Assembly: GCA_025965895.1 (NCBI GenBank)
Contig: JAOPWC010000118.1
Span: forward strand, 1 to 64,000
DNA length: 64,000 nucleotides
Reading direction: 5' to 3'
Source of the DNA: Mycobacterium sp.
Lineage (GTDB): Bacteria > Actinomycetota > Actinomycetes > Mycobacteriales > Mycobacteriaceae
The position numbers and the translations under genes were made by a program. The notes under the pieces are model-generated. The model worked only from the letters and a program-made list of their open reading frames with translations, was not told the DNA's origin and made no database searches. The first letter of the stretch is position 1. Every line of letters starts with the position of its first letter. Shown here piece by piece: positions 18,197 through 26,674 of the stretch.

Positions 18197-19198
18197 GTGG
18201 CCACGTCTGTGACCGGTAAAGAGGCGAAGGAGTGGGCGTCCGAGCATTTGCGTGGCAACTGCAGCTCGCTGTACACGCCGTTCTGCGGCCCGGACGGAGA
18301 CGACATCGACTACGACGCGTTGCGCGCGGCGGTGCGGCATTGCCTGGTCGATCTGGATCAGGACGGGATTTGGCTCACCGGCGGCATCGCGGAGTTCTGG
18401 TCGCTGACCACCGACGAGCTCAAGGAGGTCGTCCGGGTCGCCGTGGACGAGGCGCGCACCGTCAAGCCCGACGCGCTCATCCAGGTGATGTCGAGCACCG
18501 ACACGGCCAAGCAATGCGTCGAGCTGACGTTGCACGCTCAGGACCTCGGCGTCGATATCTGCTACATCCTCACCCCGTACTTCGAATGCTCCGGCAAGCC
18601 GGGCGTGCTGGAGTATCTGCGTTACGTCGCCGACCGCACGGACATGCCGCTGGGATTCTTCAACTCCCACTCGACCGGCCTGGTGCTGACCCCGAGCGAG
18701 TGCGTCGAGCTGTACCGGGAGATCCCGGCGCTGTGCGGGCTCAAGAACGGGCTGCTCGACGCGCAGCACAGCCTCGCCGTGCACAAGCTCGCGCCCGAGA
18801 TGGTGTTGTGGGAGGCCGACGACGAGGCCGGAATCCGGCTGGGCATACCTCATCCCGGAGCGCTCGGTTCCGCGCTGTACCTGTACGAAAAGCCCGGACT
18901 TCGGCTGTTCTCCGAATGGCGTTCGCTTCTGGTGGCCCGTGAGTTCGAACGCGCCGAGAAGTTCGCCGCCGAATCCGGCCTGGCGGACATGAAGGCCGCC
19001 AGCCGCCGCTACCAGGCGCACCCTGCCCGGCCGGGCACGTTCACGCACTGGGGTGCGGGGTTCAAGTTCGGCGCCGCCCTGCTGGGCATGCCGGTGGGCG
19101 ACTATCCGCATTCGCGGCCTCCACAGACGGCCTTTCCTGACGAGCTCAAGGGCCCGATCCGGGAGGCGTATGCCGCATCCGGGTTCATCACGTCCTGA
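18197..19198 (+). CDS. Dihydrodipicolinate synthase (DapA) family aldolase/lyase
   Basis: 333 residues from GTG with AGGGAG upstream. The N-terminal GNCSSLYTPF corresponds to the usual TPF strand of the family. ILTPYF is near residue 122 and the Schiff-base lysine sits in LCGLKNG near 183. The family forms an imine with a keto acid or aldehyde and cleaves or joins carbon-carbon bonds. It is longer than DapA itself (about 300) and is not in a lysine context. It heads an operon of acyl-CoA dehydrogenases and hydratases, so a catabolic aldolase or hydratase-aldolase is more likely. The substrate is unknown. Upstream lies shared element B. Confidence 0.78.
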   Translation: MATSVTGKEAKEWASEHLRGNCSSLYTPFCGPDGDDIDYDALRAAVRHCLVDLDQDGIWLTGGIAEFWSLTTDELKEVVRVAVDEARTVKPDALIQVMSSTDTAKQCVELTLHAQDLGVDICYILTPYFECSGKPGVLEYLRYVADRTDMPLGFFNSHSTGLVLTPSECVELYREIPALCGLKNGLLDAQHSLAVHKLAPEMVLWEADDEAGIRLGIPHPGALGSALYLYEKPGLRLFSEWRSLLVAREFERAEKFAAESGLADMKAASRRYQAHPARPGTFTHWGAGFKFGAALLGMPVGDYPHSRPPQTAFPDELKGPIREAYAASGFITS

Positions 19199-19213
19199 GA
19201 ACGGAGCGTTGCC

Positions 19214-20332
19214 GTGCAGGTGCACGATTTCCGCGCCGGCGTGCGGGCCTTCCTCGACGAGCATCTGCGCGAGCTCGTCGCCGGGCTGGAAGACGGCAGT
19301 GTCGACGCTCAACTTGACCACCAGCGCCGCGTCCAGCGGCTGCTTTTCGACGACGGCTGGATGCGGTGGGGGTGGCCGGAGCGGATCGGCGGGTTCGGGG
19401 GCTCGCCGATCCTTCGCGCCGTGCTCGGCGAGGAGCTCACCAGCCGAGCTCTGGTGCACACGACGTCATGGTCGATGCACGAAGTCCTGGGGCCGGCCGT
19501 GGCGGATTTCGGCAGGCCCGAGGTGGTCGAAGAGATCTTTCCCCGGCTGCTTCGCGGCGACGAGTTCTGGTGTCAGGGATTCTCCGAGCCCGATGCCGGC
19601 AGCGACCTGGGCTCGCTGCGAACGAGCGCGCGCCCCCATCGCGGTGGATGGCTGCTCAACGGCGAAAAGCTGTGGACCAGTTGGGCGCATCACGCCACAC
19701 GGTGCGTTGTGCTGGCCCGAACCGGTCAGCCGGGGTCGCGTGGCATCAGCGCGTTTCTGGTGGACATGGATACTCCCGGCGTCACCGCCAGCCCGTTGCG
19801 GACGATGGCCGATGTCGACGAGTTCTGTTCGACCTCGTTCGTCGACGTCGAGGTGCCCGCGCAGCGCCTGCTGGGTGACATCGACGGCGGCTGGCAGGTG
19901 GCCCAGTTCATCCTGTCGTGTGAGCGCGGGCCGATCTTCTGGCAGCGAGGCGCGTGGCTCGGCCACCACCTCGGCATGCTCCTTGAGACCGTGCACGACG
20001 CGGGATCGCAGGCGGCGCTCGGCGAGGCCTATCAGCTGCTGTGGGCGTTCCGCGCACGGTCGAAGACCACCCAGGACCGGATCGCGCGCGGAGAACTGCC
20101 GGGCGCGGAGGCCTCCGTCGACAAGATCCTGATCGCCGCCGCGGACCAGGCGGTGTTCGACGCCGCCCGTGAGCTGCTGGCCGGCGCGATCGAAACCGAC
20201 GACACCCCCCGGGGGCGGGCGTGGCGGCGCGAATGGGCGTATTCACGTGCCGCCACGATCTATGGAGGCACCAGTGAGATCCAGAAGGACATCGTGGCGA
20301 CCCGCCTGCTCGGATTGCCGAGGAGCACATGA
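19214..20332 (+). CDS. Acyl-CoA dehydrogenase, alpha-type subunit of a pair
   Basis: 372 residues. FAD-binding and substrate-loop signatures include CQGFSEPDAGSDLGSLRT near residue 117, LNGEKLWTSWAHHA near 150, and the C-terminal IYGGTSEIQKDIVATRLLGLPR. The position that carries the catalytic glutamate in medium-chain enzymes (YEGT) is glycine here, as in the heteromeric FadE26/FadE28-type enzymes that keep the base elsewhere. The stop overlaps the start of a second, shorter acyl-CoA dehydrogenase, so the two probably form an alpha2-beta2 complex. It would introduce a 2,3-double bond into an acyl-CoA. Confidence 0.87.
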   Translation: MQVHDFRAGVRAFLDEHLRELVAGLEDGSVDAQLDHQRRVQRLLFDDGWMRWGWPERIGGFGGSPILRAVLGEELTSRALVHTTSWSMHEVLGPAVADFGRPEVVEEIFPRLLRGDEFWCQGFSEPDAGSDLGSLRTSARPHRGGWLLNGEKLWTSWAHHATRCVVLARTGQPGSRGISAFLVDMDTPGVTASPLRTMADVDEFCSTSFVDVEVPAQRLLGDIDGGWQVAQFILSCERGPIFWQRGAWLGHHLGMLLETVHDAGSQAALGEAYQLLWAFRARSKTTQDRIARGELPGAEASVDKILIAAADQAVFDAARELLAGAIETDDTPRGRAWRREWAYSRAATIYGGTSEIQKDIVATRLLGLPRST

Positions 20333-21321
20333 TGTCTGACATCATCGAGGCCACCGAACGCGAGTTGATGTCGGGGACCTTGCGACGGCTGGTCGAGCAG
20401 TTCGACGGCGCGCAGCTGTCTGAGGCGCTCGACGACTTCGGCTTCACCGAATTGCTCGCCGAGGCACCCCGTGAGGCGGTGTCGTCGGTATTCGACGCGT
20501 TCGGTCGGGCCGGCTCGATGTCTGCGGCACTTCAGGATGTGCTGCTGCTGCCGGTGGCGGGACTGCTCGACGGCAAAACAGCCGGCCACAGCGTTGTGCT
20601 GCCGATGATCGGCGAACAGCGTGCCGGCCACCTGGACGGGGATGCCCTTGTGCTGCACGGCCTGGTCGTCGGTCACCGCTTGACCACGGCTTTCCTCGCG
20701 CCTGTGGGGATGGGCGAGAAGACCGCATGGGTCCGCGTGAGCGATCCTGCCCAGCTGTTCACCCGCCGGGTTGCGGGGCTGGATCCCGCGCTGGGGATCA
20801 CGGAGGTCGCCGGCGAAGGCGTACCGGCGAGCGTGGTGTCGACGGGCGAGCAGGCGACATCTTTGTGGAAGGCGGTGGCCACGGCGGGACGACGCGCGCT
20901 GGGATATCAGATCGTCGGGGCGGTCGGCCACATGATCGATCTGGCCGTCGTCCACGCGCGCGACCGGATGCAGTTCGGCCAACCGATCGGCTCCTTTCAG
21001 GGGGTGCGCAACCGCCTCGCCGACGCCTACGTCGCGCGAGAGGCGGCGGCAGCGGCGCTGGAGCTGGCCTGGGAGGCAGACGACGTATACCTCGCGGGCA
21101 TGCTCGCGAAATCGCTGGCGGGACGAGCGGCGCGGATCGCGGCGACGCACTGCCAGCAGGTGCTCGCGGGCATCGGCTTCACCGCAGAACACCCGTTCCA
21201 CCACTTTTTGGCCCGCGCCCTGGTCCTGGATTCGGTGTTGGGCTCGGCCACCGAATTGCGCAGAGCGATCGGGGCGCAACTGGTTTCGACGGGGATGATT
21301 CCGCGGCTGGTCGAGCTGTGA
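20329..21321 (+). CDS. Acyl-CoA dehydrogenase, beta-type subunit of a pair
   Basis: 330 residues, shorter than a complete acyl-CoA dehydrogenase and lacking the clear FAD-loop motif QxxxTEPxAGSD. It retains the C-terminal helical part, VGHMIDLAVVHARDRMQFGQPIGSFQ cut by helices, and GIGFTAEH. These features match the smaller partner of heteromeric acyl-CoA dehydrogenases. Its ATG overlaps the stop of the alpha-type gene by four bases (ATGA), so equal synthesis is expected. On its own it is probably inactive; activity would need its partner. Confidence 0.82.
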   Translation: MMSDIIEATERELMSGTLRRLVEQFDGAQLSEALDDFGFTELLAEAPREAVSSVFDAFGRAGSMSAALQDVLLLPVAGLLDGKTAGHSVVLPMIGEQRAGHLDGDALVLHGLVVGHRLTTAFLAPVGMGEKTAWVRVSDPAQLFTRRVAGLDPALGITEVAGEGVPASVVSTGEQATSLWKAVATAGRRALGYQIVGAVGHMIDLAVVHARDRMQFGQPIGSFQGVRNRLADAYVAREAAAAALELAWEADDVYLAGMLAKSLAGRAARIAATHCQQVLAGIGFTAEHPFHHFLARALVLDSVLGSATELRRAIGAQLVSTGMIPRLVEL

Positions 21322-22130
21322 CCGTGGACAAGCCGATCGCGTCGCGCGCCGGCCCGGCGGTGGCGGTGCGGCGTGACGGGAAGGTGGCGGTGCTGACACT
21401 CGCGCGGCCCGCCATGGCGAACGCAATGGACGGCGAAATCACCGACGCCCTTCTGAAAGCCGTCCGATCGCTCTCCGACGACGGCGACGCGCGCGCCATG
21501 GTGCTTACCGGCGAGGGCACCGCGTTCAGCGCCGGCGGCGACATCGAGACGATCCGGGAGATGCGCGAGGACCGCGCCGTTCGCGACGCGATCCTCGAGG
21601 CGCACCAGGAGTTGTTCTGGGCGATGACCCGGCTGCCGTTCCCCAGCGTTGCGGCGGTCAACGGTGCAGCGGTCGGCGCCGGGGCCACCGTCGCGCTGCT
21701 GTGCGACCTCATCGTGATGGCAGACAGCGCGTTCCTGTCCGACCCGCGAGTCGCACTTGGCCTGCTCGACGGCGCCGGCGGAATCCTGTTGTGGCCGTTG
21801 CTGACAAGCCTGTCGGCGGCAAAGGAACACCTGCTCCTGGGTGACCGGGTGGCGAGCGCCGAAGCGCACCGCCTCGGGTTGGTGAACCGCGTTGTTCCGA
21901 CCGCAGAGACGGTCCGAGAAGCGGTGAGCCTCGCGCACCGCCTCGCAGCGCTGCCACCGCAGGCGACACGGGAGGCACGACGCTTGCTGAACTCCCACAT
22001 CGAACGCCTGGCCCCCTTGTTGCCCGAATGCGCGCGTGCCGAGAGCGGGTGTTTCGACACCGAGGAACACCGCGCTGCGCTGGAGCAATTGAGCGGCCGA
22101 CTGGCGGCCAAGGCGGGGGAGTCGTCGTGA
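21318..22130 (+). CDS. Enoyl-CoA hydratase/isomerase family protein
   Basis: 270 residues from GTG 21318, which overlaps the preceding stop (GTGA). It shows the crotonase fold: oxyanion-hole segments FSAGGDIETI near residue 72 and PFPSVAAVNGAAVGAGATVALLCD near 109. The position of the first hydratase glutamate, normally in a PE(V/I) context, reads DPRVALGLLDGAGG, so it is arginine here. The second glutamate, in AAKEHLLLGD, is present. It may therefore be an isomerase, a hydrolase-type crotonase, or a hydratase with altered chemistry. It sits in the middle of a beta-oxidation operon. Confidence 0.83.
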   Translation: MTVDKPIASRAGPAVAVRRDGKVAVLTLARPAMANAMDGEITDALLKAVRSLSDDGDARAMVLTGEGTAFSAGGDIETIREMREDRAVRDAILEAHQELFWAMTRLPFPSVAAVNGAAVGAGATVALLCDLIVMADSAFLSDPRVALGLLDGAGGILLWPLLTSLSAAKEHLLLGDRVASAEAHRLGLVNRVVPTAETVREAVSLAHRLAALPPQATREARRLLNSHIERLAPLLPECARAESGCFDTEEHRAALEQLSGRLAAKAGESS

Positions 22131-22876
22131 GCGCGTGCAGGCGTGTCGCGCTGGTTACCGGCGGTACCCGCGGGATCGGCCGCGCCGTGACCGAAAAGCT
22201 GGCCCTGACCGGCGTCGACGTGGCCGCGGCCTTTGCGCGCGATGTCGACGCCGCGGACGCGATCAGGGACAACTGTCAGAATTCGGGCGCCACGGTGACG
22301 CTGCATCAGGCCGACCTCGGCGACCCAGACTCCTGCCGCCGCCTGGTGGACGAGGTGCTGGATCGGCATGTTCGGCTCGACTACCTGGTCAACAACGCCG
22401 GCATGGTAGTGGAGCGGCGCTACGGCGACGTAACGGTTGACGACTGGCAACGCCACCTTGCGGTCAACCTGTCGGCGGCCTTCTTTCTCACCCAGGCGGC
22501 CCTGGGCACGATGATCGAGCGCCGCTTCGGTCGGATCGTCAACATCGGATCCGTGTCGGCCGTTATGGGAAGCTCGGTGCAAATCCCTTATGCCGCAGCT
22601 AAGTCCGGACTCATCGGGTTGACCAGGTCTACCGCGCGGGCTGTCGCCCGCAAGGGGATCACGGTGAACTGTGTGATTCCCGGAAGCTTCGACACGGAGC
22701 TTTCACAAACGCTGGCGTTCACCGCCCGCGACGTCGTGACGTCGATGATCCCGATCGGGCGCTGGGGGCGGCCCGAGGAGCTCGCGCACGCGGTCGCGTT
22801 CCTGCTTGACGACTTGGCGTCCTACATCACCGGTGCCGTCCTGACCGTAGACGGCGGAATGAGCATGGGCGGATGA
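22127..22876 (+). CDS. FabG-like short-chain dehydrogenase/reductase
   Basis: 249 residues from GTG 22127, which overlaps the preceding stop. It has VALVTGGTRGIGRAVTEKLA, NNAG near residue 88, the serine in NIGSVSAVMG near 138, YAAAKSG (YxxxK) near 151, and the terminal TGAVLTVDGGMSMGG. These are hallmarks of 3-oxoacyl reductase-type SDRs. Between an enoyl-CoA hydratase and a CoA ligase it is likely to oxidise the 3-hydroxyacyl-CoA formed by hydration. It lacks the long C-terminus of hydroxyacyl-CoA dehydrogenases of the FadB type. Confidence 0.87.
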   Translation: MSACRRVALVTGGTRGIGRAVTEKLALTGVDVAAAFARDVDAADAIRDNCQNSGATVTLHQADLGDPDSCRRLVDEVLDRHVRLDYLVNNAGMVVERRYGDVTVDDWQRHLAVNLSAAFFLTQAALGTMIERRFGRIVNIGSVSAVMGSSVQIPYAAAKSGLIGLTRSTARAVARKGITVNCVIPGSFDTELSQTLAFTARDVVTSMIPIGRWGRPEELAHAVAFLLDDLASYITGAVLTVDGGMSMGG

Positions 22877-24507
22877 ACCCGCTACGGTTGACGGCCGCCC
22901 GCATCGCCGCGCCGGACGTTCCTGCGGACCGGCGCGGGGAGTACCGGCGGCTGGGATACGTCAGCGACATGACCATGAGCTCGTCGGTCGAGCGGGCCGC
23001 CCGGCAGTGGGGTCTCCGTCCCGCGGTCGTTGAGGCCGGACAGCAGCTCAGCTATCGCGACCTGTTCGACCTTGTCGAGCGGGCTGCGGCGTGGCTGACC
23101 GGTGCCGGCGTCTGCCCGGGCGATGTGGTGTGCTGGCAGACCCCGAACTGGTGGGAGGCCCACGTCCTGGGCCTGGCGGTCTGGCATGTGGGGGCGGTGA
23201 GCAGCCCGATCGCGCCGTTCTACCGTGAGCACGAGCTGAGTCGGGTGATCGCACAAATGCGACCCGCAGCTGTCGTCGCCGCCGGGTCGTTCCGTGGCTT
23301 CGCGCACGCCGAAGCCTTCGATGACCTGCTGGCCGGGGCGGGCCTGCACAACACGCCCCGGATCATCCTGCGGGGATTGCGCCCGGGTTGGACGCCGTTC
23401 GAGGACGTCGTCTCGCACGACCGGCGTCAGCAGCCGGCCGAAGTCGGGGCTGGCGAGCCGTGCCTGAGCCTGTTCACCTCGGGCACCACGTCGCACGCCA
23501 AGGCGGCCGTGCACACATCCCGGTCTCTGTTGGCCGAGAGCCGGCAGCTCGCCGACGCGTGGGGGCTGGGCTGGGAGGATGTCGCGTATATGGCGGCGCC
23601 GCTTCAGCACATCACCGGTGTGCTGAACGCGATGACCATTCCGCTGCTGGTGGGGGCCTGCGCGGTGCTCGCCGAGCGCTGGGATGCTGATCAGGCAGTA
23701 CAGGATATGACGCGGCACCGGGTGACCTATTCGGCCGGGGCCACAGTCTTCCTGCAGGAGCTGACCGAAGCCGCGCGCAGCGCCGGGGTTCGATTGCCGC
23801 TGCGGATGTTTGCCTGCGGCGGAGCGTCGGTACCGCGGGCGGTGATGGAGCGCAGCGAGGAGCAGGGTATTCCCGCGGCCCGGGTCTACGGCATGACGGA
23901 ACTACCGACCGTGACCGTGATGAACCGGGCCGACCCGTTCGATCTGCGGGCGAGGACCGACGGCGCCGTGGCCCCCGGTGTGGAGGTGCGAGTTCTCGGC
24001 GACGACAGCCGGCCGCTGCCAACGGGACTCGCGGGTGAGCTTGCGGTCCGCGGACCCGAGCGCATGCTCGGCTACCTCCAGCCGGAGGACAACCGAGCCG
24101 CACTGGATGAAGACGGTTGGTTTCGCACCGGCGACGTGGGTGTCGTCGGCGACGACGGATTGGTCACCATCACAGGCCGTTTGAAGGATGTGATCAATCG
24201 CGGTGGTGAGAAATTCTCCGCCCGCGACATCGAGGATATTCTCCTCGCGCATTCGGGGGTGCGCCAGGCCGCCATCGTCCCCGGTCCCGACCCGAGATTC
24301 GGCGAGGTGCCGATCGCGTTCGTCGTGCTCGACGGCGCGGCCCCCGCCTCGGCCGCCGACCTTGCGGCACACCTGCAAGCGACCGGACTTGCGCGCCAGA
24401 AGCTGCCCGTGGCATGGCATTTCGTCGACGGCCTGCCCATGACTCCGTCCGGAAAGGTGAAGAAGTTCGAACTCGTCGCGACTGCGGATGCAGAGGGAAG
24501 ACAGTGA
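22873..24507 (+). CDS. Acyl-CoA ligase (AMP-forming; cyclohexanecarboxylate-CoA ligase-like)
   Basis: 544 residues of the ANL family. Motifs are LFTSGTTSHAKAAVHTS near residue 198, RVYGMTELPTVTVM near 338, the hinge GRLKDVINRGGEKFSARDIE near 435, and the catalytic lysine in MTPSGKVKKFE near 528. The wording of the P-loop and the GMTE block resembles the cyclohexanecarboxylate/2,3-dihydroxybenzoate-type ligases. It starts inside the stop of the SDR. It would activate a carboxylic acid intermediate with ATP and CoA for the surrounding acyl-CoA dehydrogenase and hydratases. The substrate is not deducible. Confidence 0.87.
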   Translation: MNPLRLTAARIAAPDVPADRRGEYRRLGYVSDMTMSSSVERAARQWGLRPAVVEAGQQLSYRDLFDLVERAAAWLTGAGVCPGDVVCWQTPNWWEAHVLGLAVWHVGAVSSPIAPFYREHELSRVIAQMRPAAVVAAGSFRGFAHAEAFDDLLAGAGLHNTPRIILRGLRPGWTPFEDVVSHDRRQQPAEVGAGEPCLSLFTSGTTSHAKAAVHTSRSLLAESRQLADAWGLGWEDVAYMAAPLQHITGVLNAMTIPLLVGACAVLAERWDADQAVQDMTRHRVTYSAGATVFLQELTEAARSAGVRLPLRMFACGGASVPRAVMERSEEQGIPAARVYGMTELPTVTVMNRADPFDLRARTDGAVAPGVEVRVLGDDSRPLPTGLAGELAVRGPERMLGYLQPEDNRAALDEDGWFRTGDVGVVGDDGLVTITGRLKDVINRGGEKFSARDIEDILLAHSGVRQAAIVPGPDPRFGEVPIAFVVLDGAAPASAADLAAHLQATGLARQKLPVAWHFVDGLPMTPSGKVKKFELVATADAEGRQ

Positions 24508-25307
24508 ATCTCGAGCAATTCCGCGCAGTCCTCGACATCGGATCCGATGGCGAGGGCCGCACGGTTCTTCCGGTGGCCGACGTACGCGCGGAACAGATCT
24601 TCGGCGGGCAGATCCTCGCTCAACTGGTGGTTGCCGCCGGGGCTGCCCGTACCGTCAAGTCGGTACATGTCGCGTTTCCGCGTTCAGGGCGGCCCTGGGA
24701 GCCGTTGTTTCTGGACCTGGAGAAAACACACGACGGCCGCTCGCTGGGACTGCGGCGCGCCGTCGTGTGGCAAGATCAGCCCCTTGGGGAGCGCCGCGTC
24801 GTGGCGACCGGGTCAATCCTGCTCGACCGCGCCGACGAGGAGTACGACTACCAATTCGACGCCGTCGCCACCTCAGACCCGGTGGCGGCCAAGCCCGTTG
24901 ATTTCGCAGTGGTGCCCGGCGAGACCCGTCTGATCAGCGACGTCGGGCTTGACGACGTCAGCTCGGTGCCCGCCGAACTCGCATTCTGGATGCGCTGCCC
25001 GGACTTCACGGAGGCATCACTGGCGCGGCCGGTGCTCGCCTACGTGTCGGACTGGCCGGTGATCGGCACGTTGCTCAAGGCGGTAACCGGCGTCAGCCAG
25101 CAGGACGCCCACATCCGGCTGCAGACCGGCGTCGTCAGCCATTCCCTTTGGTTCCACCAGCCATTCGATGTGTCCCAGTGGTTGCGGGTGGAGATCCGCG
25201 GCCAGCGTCTGGTCGGCGGTCGCGGCTTCGGCACCGGCGCCGTATACGCCCAGGCGGGATCGCTGGTGGCGTCTTTCGCCCAGGAGAGCGTGATCAGGGG
25301 ATTCTAA
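24504..25307 (+). CDS. Acyl-CoA thioesterase II (TesB-like double hot-dog)
   Basis: 267 residues from GTG 24504, which overlaps the ligase stop. The sequence has the TesB-type arrangement of two hot-dog domains: QIFGGQILAQLVVAA near residue 36, SVHVAFPRSGRPWEPLFLDLE, and a second domain with HSLWFHQPFDVSQWLRVE near 216 and GRGFGTGAVYAQAGSLVASFAQE at the end. Such enzymes hydrolyse acyl-CoA to free acid and CoA, relieving CoA trapping or releasing an end product. The overlaps on its 5' side place it firmly in the 18197-26164 operon. Confidence 0.85.
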   Translation: MNLEQFRAVLDIGSDGEGRTVLPVADVRAEQIFGGQILAQLVVAAGAARTVKSVHVAFPRSGRPWEPLFLDLEKTHDGRSLGLRRAVVWQDQPLGERRVVATGSILLDRADEEYDYQFDAVATSDPVAAKPVDFAVVPGETRLISDVGLDDVSSVPAELAFWMRCPDFTEASLARPVLAYVSDWPVIGTLLKAVTGVSQQDAHIRLQTGVVSHSLWFHQPFDVSQWLRVEIRGQRLVGGRGFGTGAVYAQAGSLVASFAQESVIRGF

Positions 25308-25318
25308 AGGAGAAAACT

Positions 25319-26164
25319 ATGGCAGCAGAACATTTCGTCCGATACGAGACCGACGGCCGGGTGGCGGTCATCACCCTGGACCGGCCGCAGGCCGCCAACG
25401 CGCAGACACCCGGGATCCTCAAGGACCTCGACGACGCGTGGCGGCGCGCGGACGAGGACCCCGATGTCCGGGTGATCGTGCTGACGACCACAGGCAAACA
25501 CTTTTCCGCCGGGCACGACATGTCCGGCAGCGATCCGTCGGCCAACGGCCGCAGCCTTGGTCCCAAACGCACAGAAGAGGGCACGTTGGTCGCCGAGCAC
25601 TACTACGACTGGGAGACCCGGGGCTACCTCGAATACGCCAAGCGATGGCGCGACATCCCCAAGCCGACCATCGCCGCCGTGCAAGGCAAGTGCATCGCGG
25701 CGGGGCTGATGTTGTGCTGGCCTTGCGACCTGATCGTCGCCGCGGACAATGCCCAGTTCTCGGACCCGGTGGCCCTGATGGGCATCATGGGCGTCGAATA
25801 CCACGCTCACACGTGGGAACTCGGGCCTCGAAAGGCCAAGGAGATGCTGTTCACCGCGGGGTCGGTGAGCGCGCAGGAGGCGCTGCGAACGGGGATGGTG
25901 AACCATGTCGTCCCAGTGGATGAGCTGCGCGACTTCACCATCGAATTGGCCCAGCGCATCGCCAAAACCGACCCCTGGGCGCTGCGCATGGCCAAGCGGG
26001 CCGTTAATCAAACGCTTGACACGATGGGCTTTTCCAACGCGATCGCATCCTGCTTCGACATGCACCACCTGGGCCACACCCGTGCGCTCGCGGCCACCGG
26101 CGGGCGCACCGTCGTGATGGCGGACCTGGAGCGGATGAAGTCCGCCGGCCGGTCAGACTCTTGA
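25319..26164 (+). CDS. Enoyl-CoA hydratase/isomerase family protein
   Basis: 281 residues from ATG 25319, with AAAGGAG seven bases upstream. The crotonase oxyanion-hole blocks are FSAGHDMSG near residue 63 and PKPTIAAVQGKCIAAGLMLCWPCD near 115. The region of the first catalytic glutamate reads DPVALMGIMGVEYHAH, without the usual PE; the second glutamate is kept in KAKEMLFT. The DP-G form is common in a branch of mycobacterial crotonases with uncertain chemistry. It is the last gene of the eight-gene operon and ends 12 bases before a convergent minus-strand gene. Confidence 0.84.
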   Translation: MAAEHFVRYETDGRVAVITLDRPQAANAQTPGILKDLDDAWRRADEDPDVRVIVLTTTGKHFSAGHDMSGSDPSANGRSLGPKRTEEGTLVAEHYYDWETRGYLEYAKRWRDIPKPTIAAVQGKCIAAGLMLCWPCDLIVAADNAQFSDPVALMGIMGVEYHAHTWELGPRKAKEMLFTAGSVSAQEALRTGMVNHVVPVDELRDFTIELAQRIAKTDPWALRMAKRAVNQTLDTMGFSNAIASCFDMHHLGHTRALAATGGRTVVMADLERMKSAGRSDS

Positions 26165-26176
26165 GTTACATCCGCG

Positions 26177-26635
26177 TCACCCGGTGTGGAATTCCACTGC
26201 TGGGAAAGGAACTCCCGCCGCGTCGCACCAGCGGCCCAGCATCTTGAGCATCGCGTCGGGGTTGTACATGTCCTCTTCGCGGGACCACTGATTGTTCCCC
26301 GCGTAATGCAGAAGGGTCCATGACTGCACCGAATAGGGTCCGTTCCCGTCCACATCCGGCATATCGTTTCCGACGGCGAACACCACGACACCGTTGTCTT
26401 CGTTGAAGGTGCGCCACCGCAGCGGATATCGCATCTGCGACCACGCGGACATCGCCGGGATGAGCCACTTTTTGATCTCCTCACGACCGTGAAACGTGCC
26501 GAGGAAATGCTCGACGTACACCGCGTCCTCAGTGAAGAGGTCGCAGTACGGTTCCCAATGTCCGCTTTCCTGGGCGGCCGCGCTGACAGCCATGAAGTGA
26601 TCGTGCGCAGCCGCTAAATCTTCATGTGAAAACAT
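26177..26635 (-). CDS. SnoaL-like / nuclear transport factor 2 family protein
   Basis: 152 residues of cone-shaped NTF2-like fold, judged from YCDLFTEDAVYVEHFLGTFHGREEIKKWL near the N-terminus (helix, then strand with FxxDAxY, then GxxxI) and SWTLLHYAGNNQWSREEDMYNP near 104. The family includes ketosteroid-isomerase-like enzymes, polyketide cyclases and binding proteins. It is the final gene of the amidohydrolase-P450-ligase-dehydrogenase operon on this strand and may isomerise or dehydrate a small intermediate. No catalytic residue can be assigned with confidence. Confidence 0.75.
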   Translation of the reverse strand: MFSHEDLAAAHDHFMAVSAAAQESGHWEPYCDLFTEDAVYVEHFLGTFHGREEIKKWLIPAMSAWSQMRYPLRWRTFNEDNGVVVFAVGNDMPDVDGNGPYSVQSWTLLHYAGNNQWSREEDMYNPDAMLKMLGRWCDAAGVPFPAVEFHTG

Positions 26636-26674
26636 CGCTGACTCACTTTCTTTCGGGATTCACCCGCGCAGACG

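Noticed and set aside
18146..19459. 437-codon minus-strand frame opposite the DapA-family gene
   Set aside because: Antisense shadow with histidine/arginine/glutamine-rich composition; the plus-strand product has a Schiff-base lysine and operon context.
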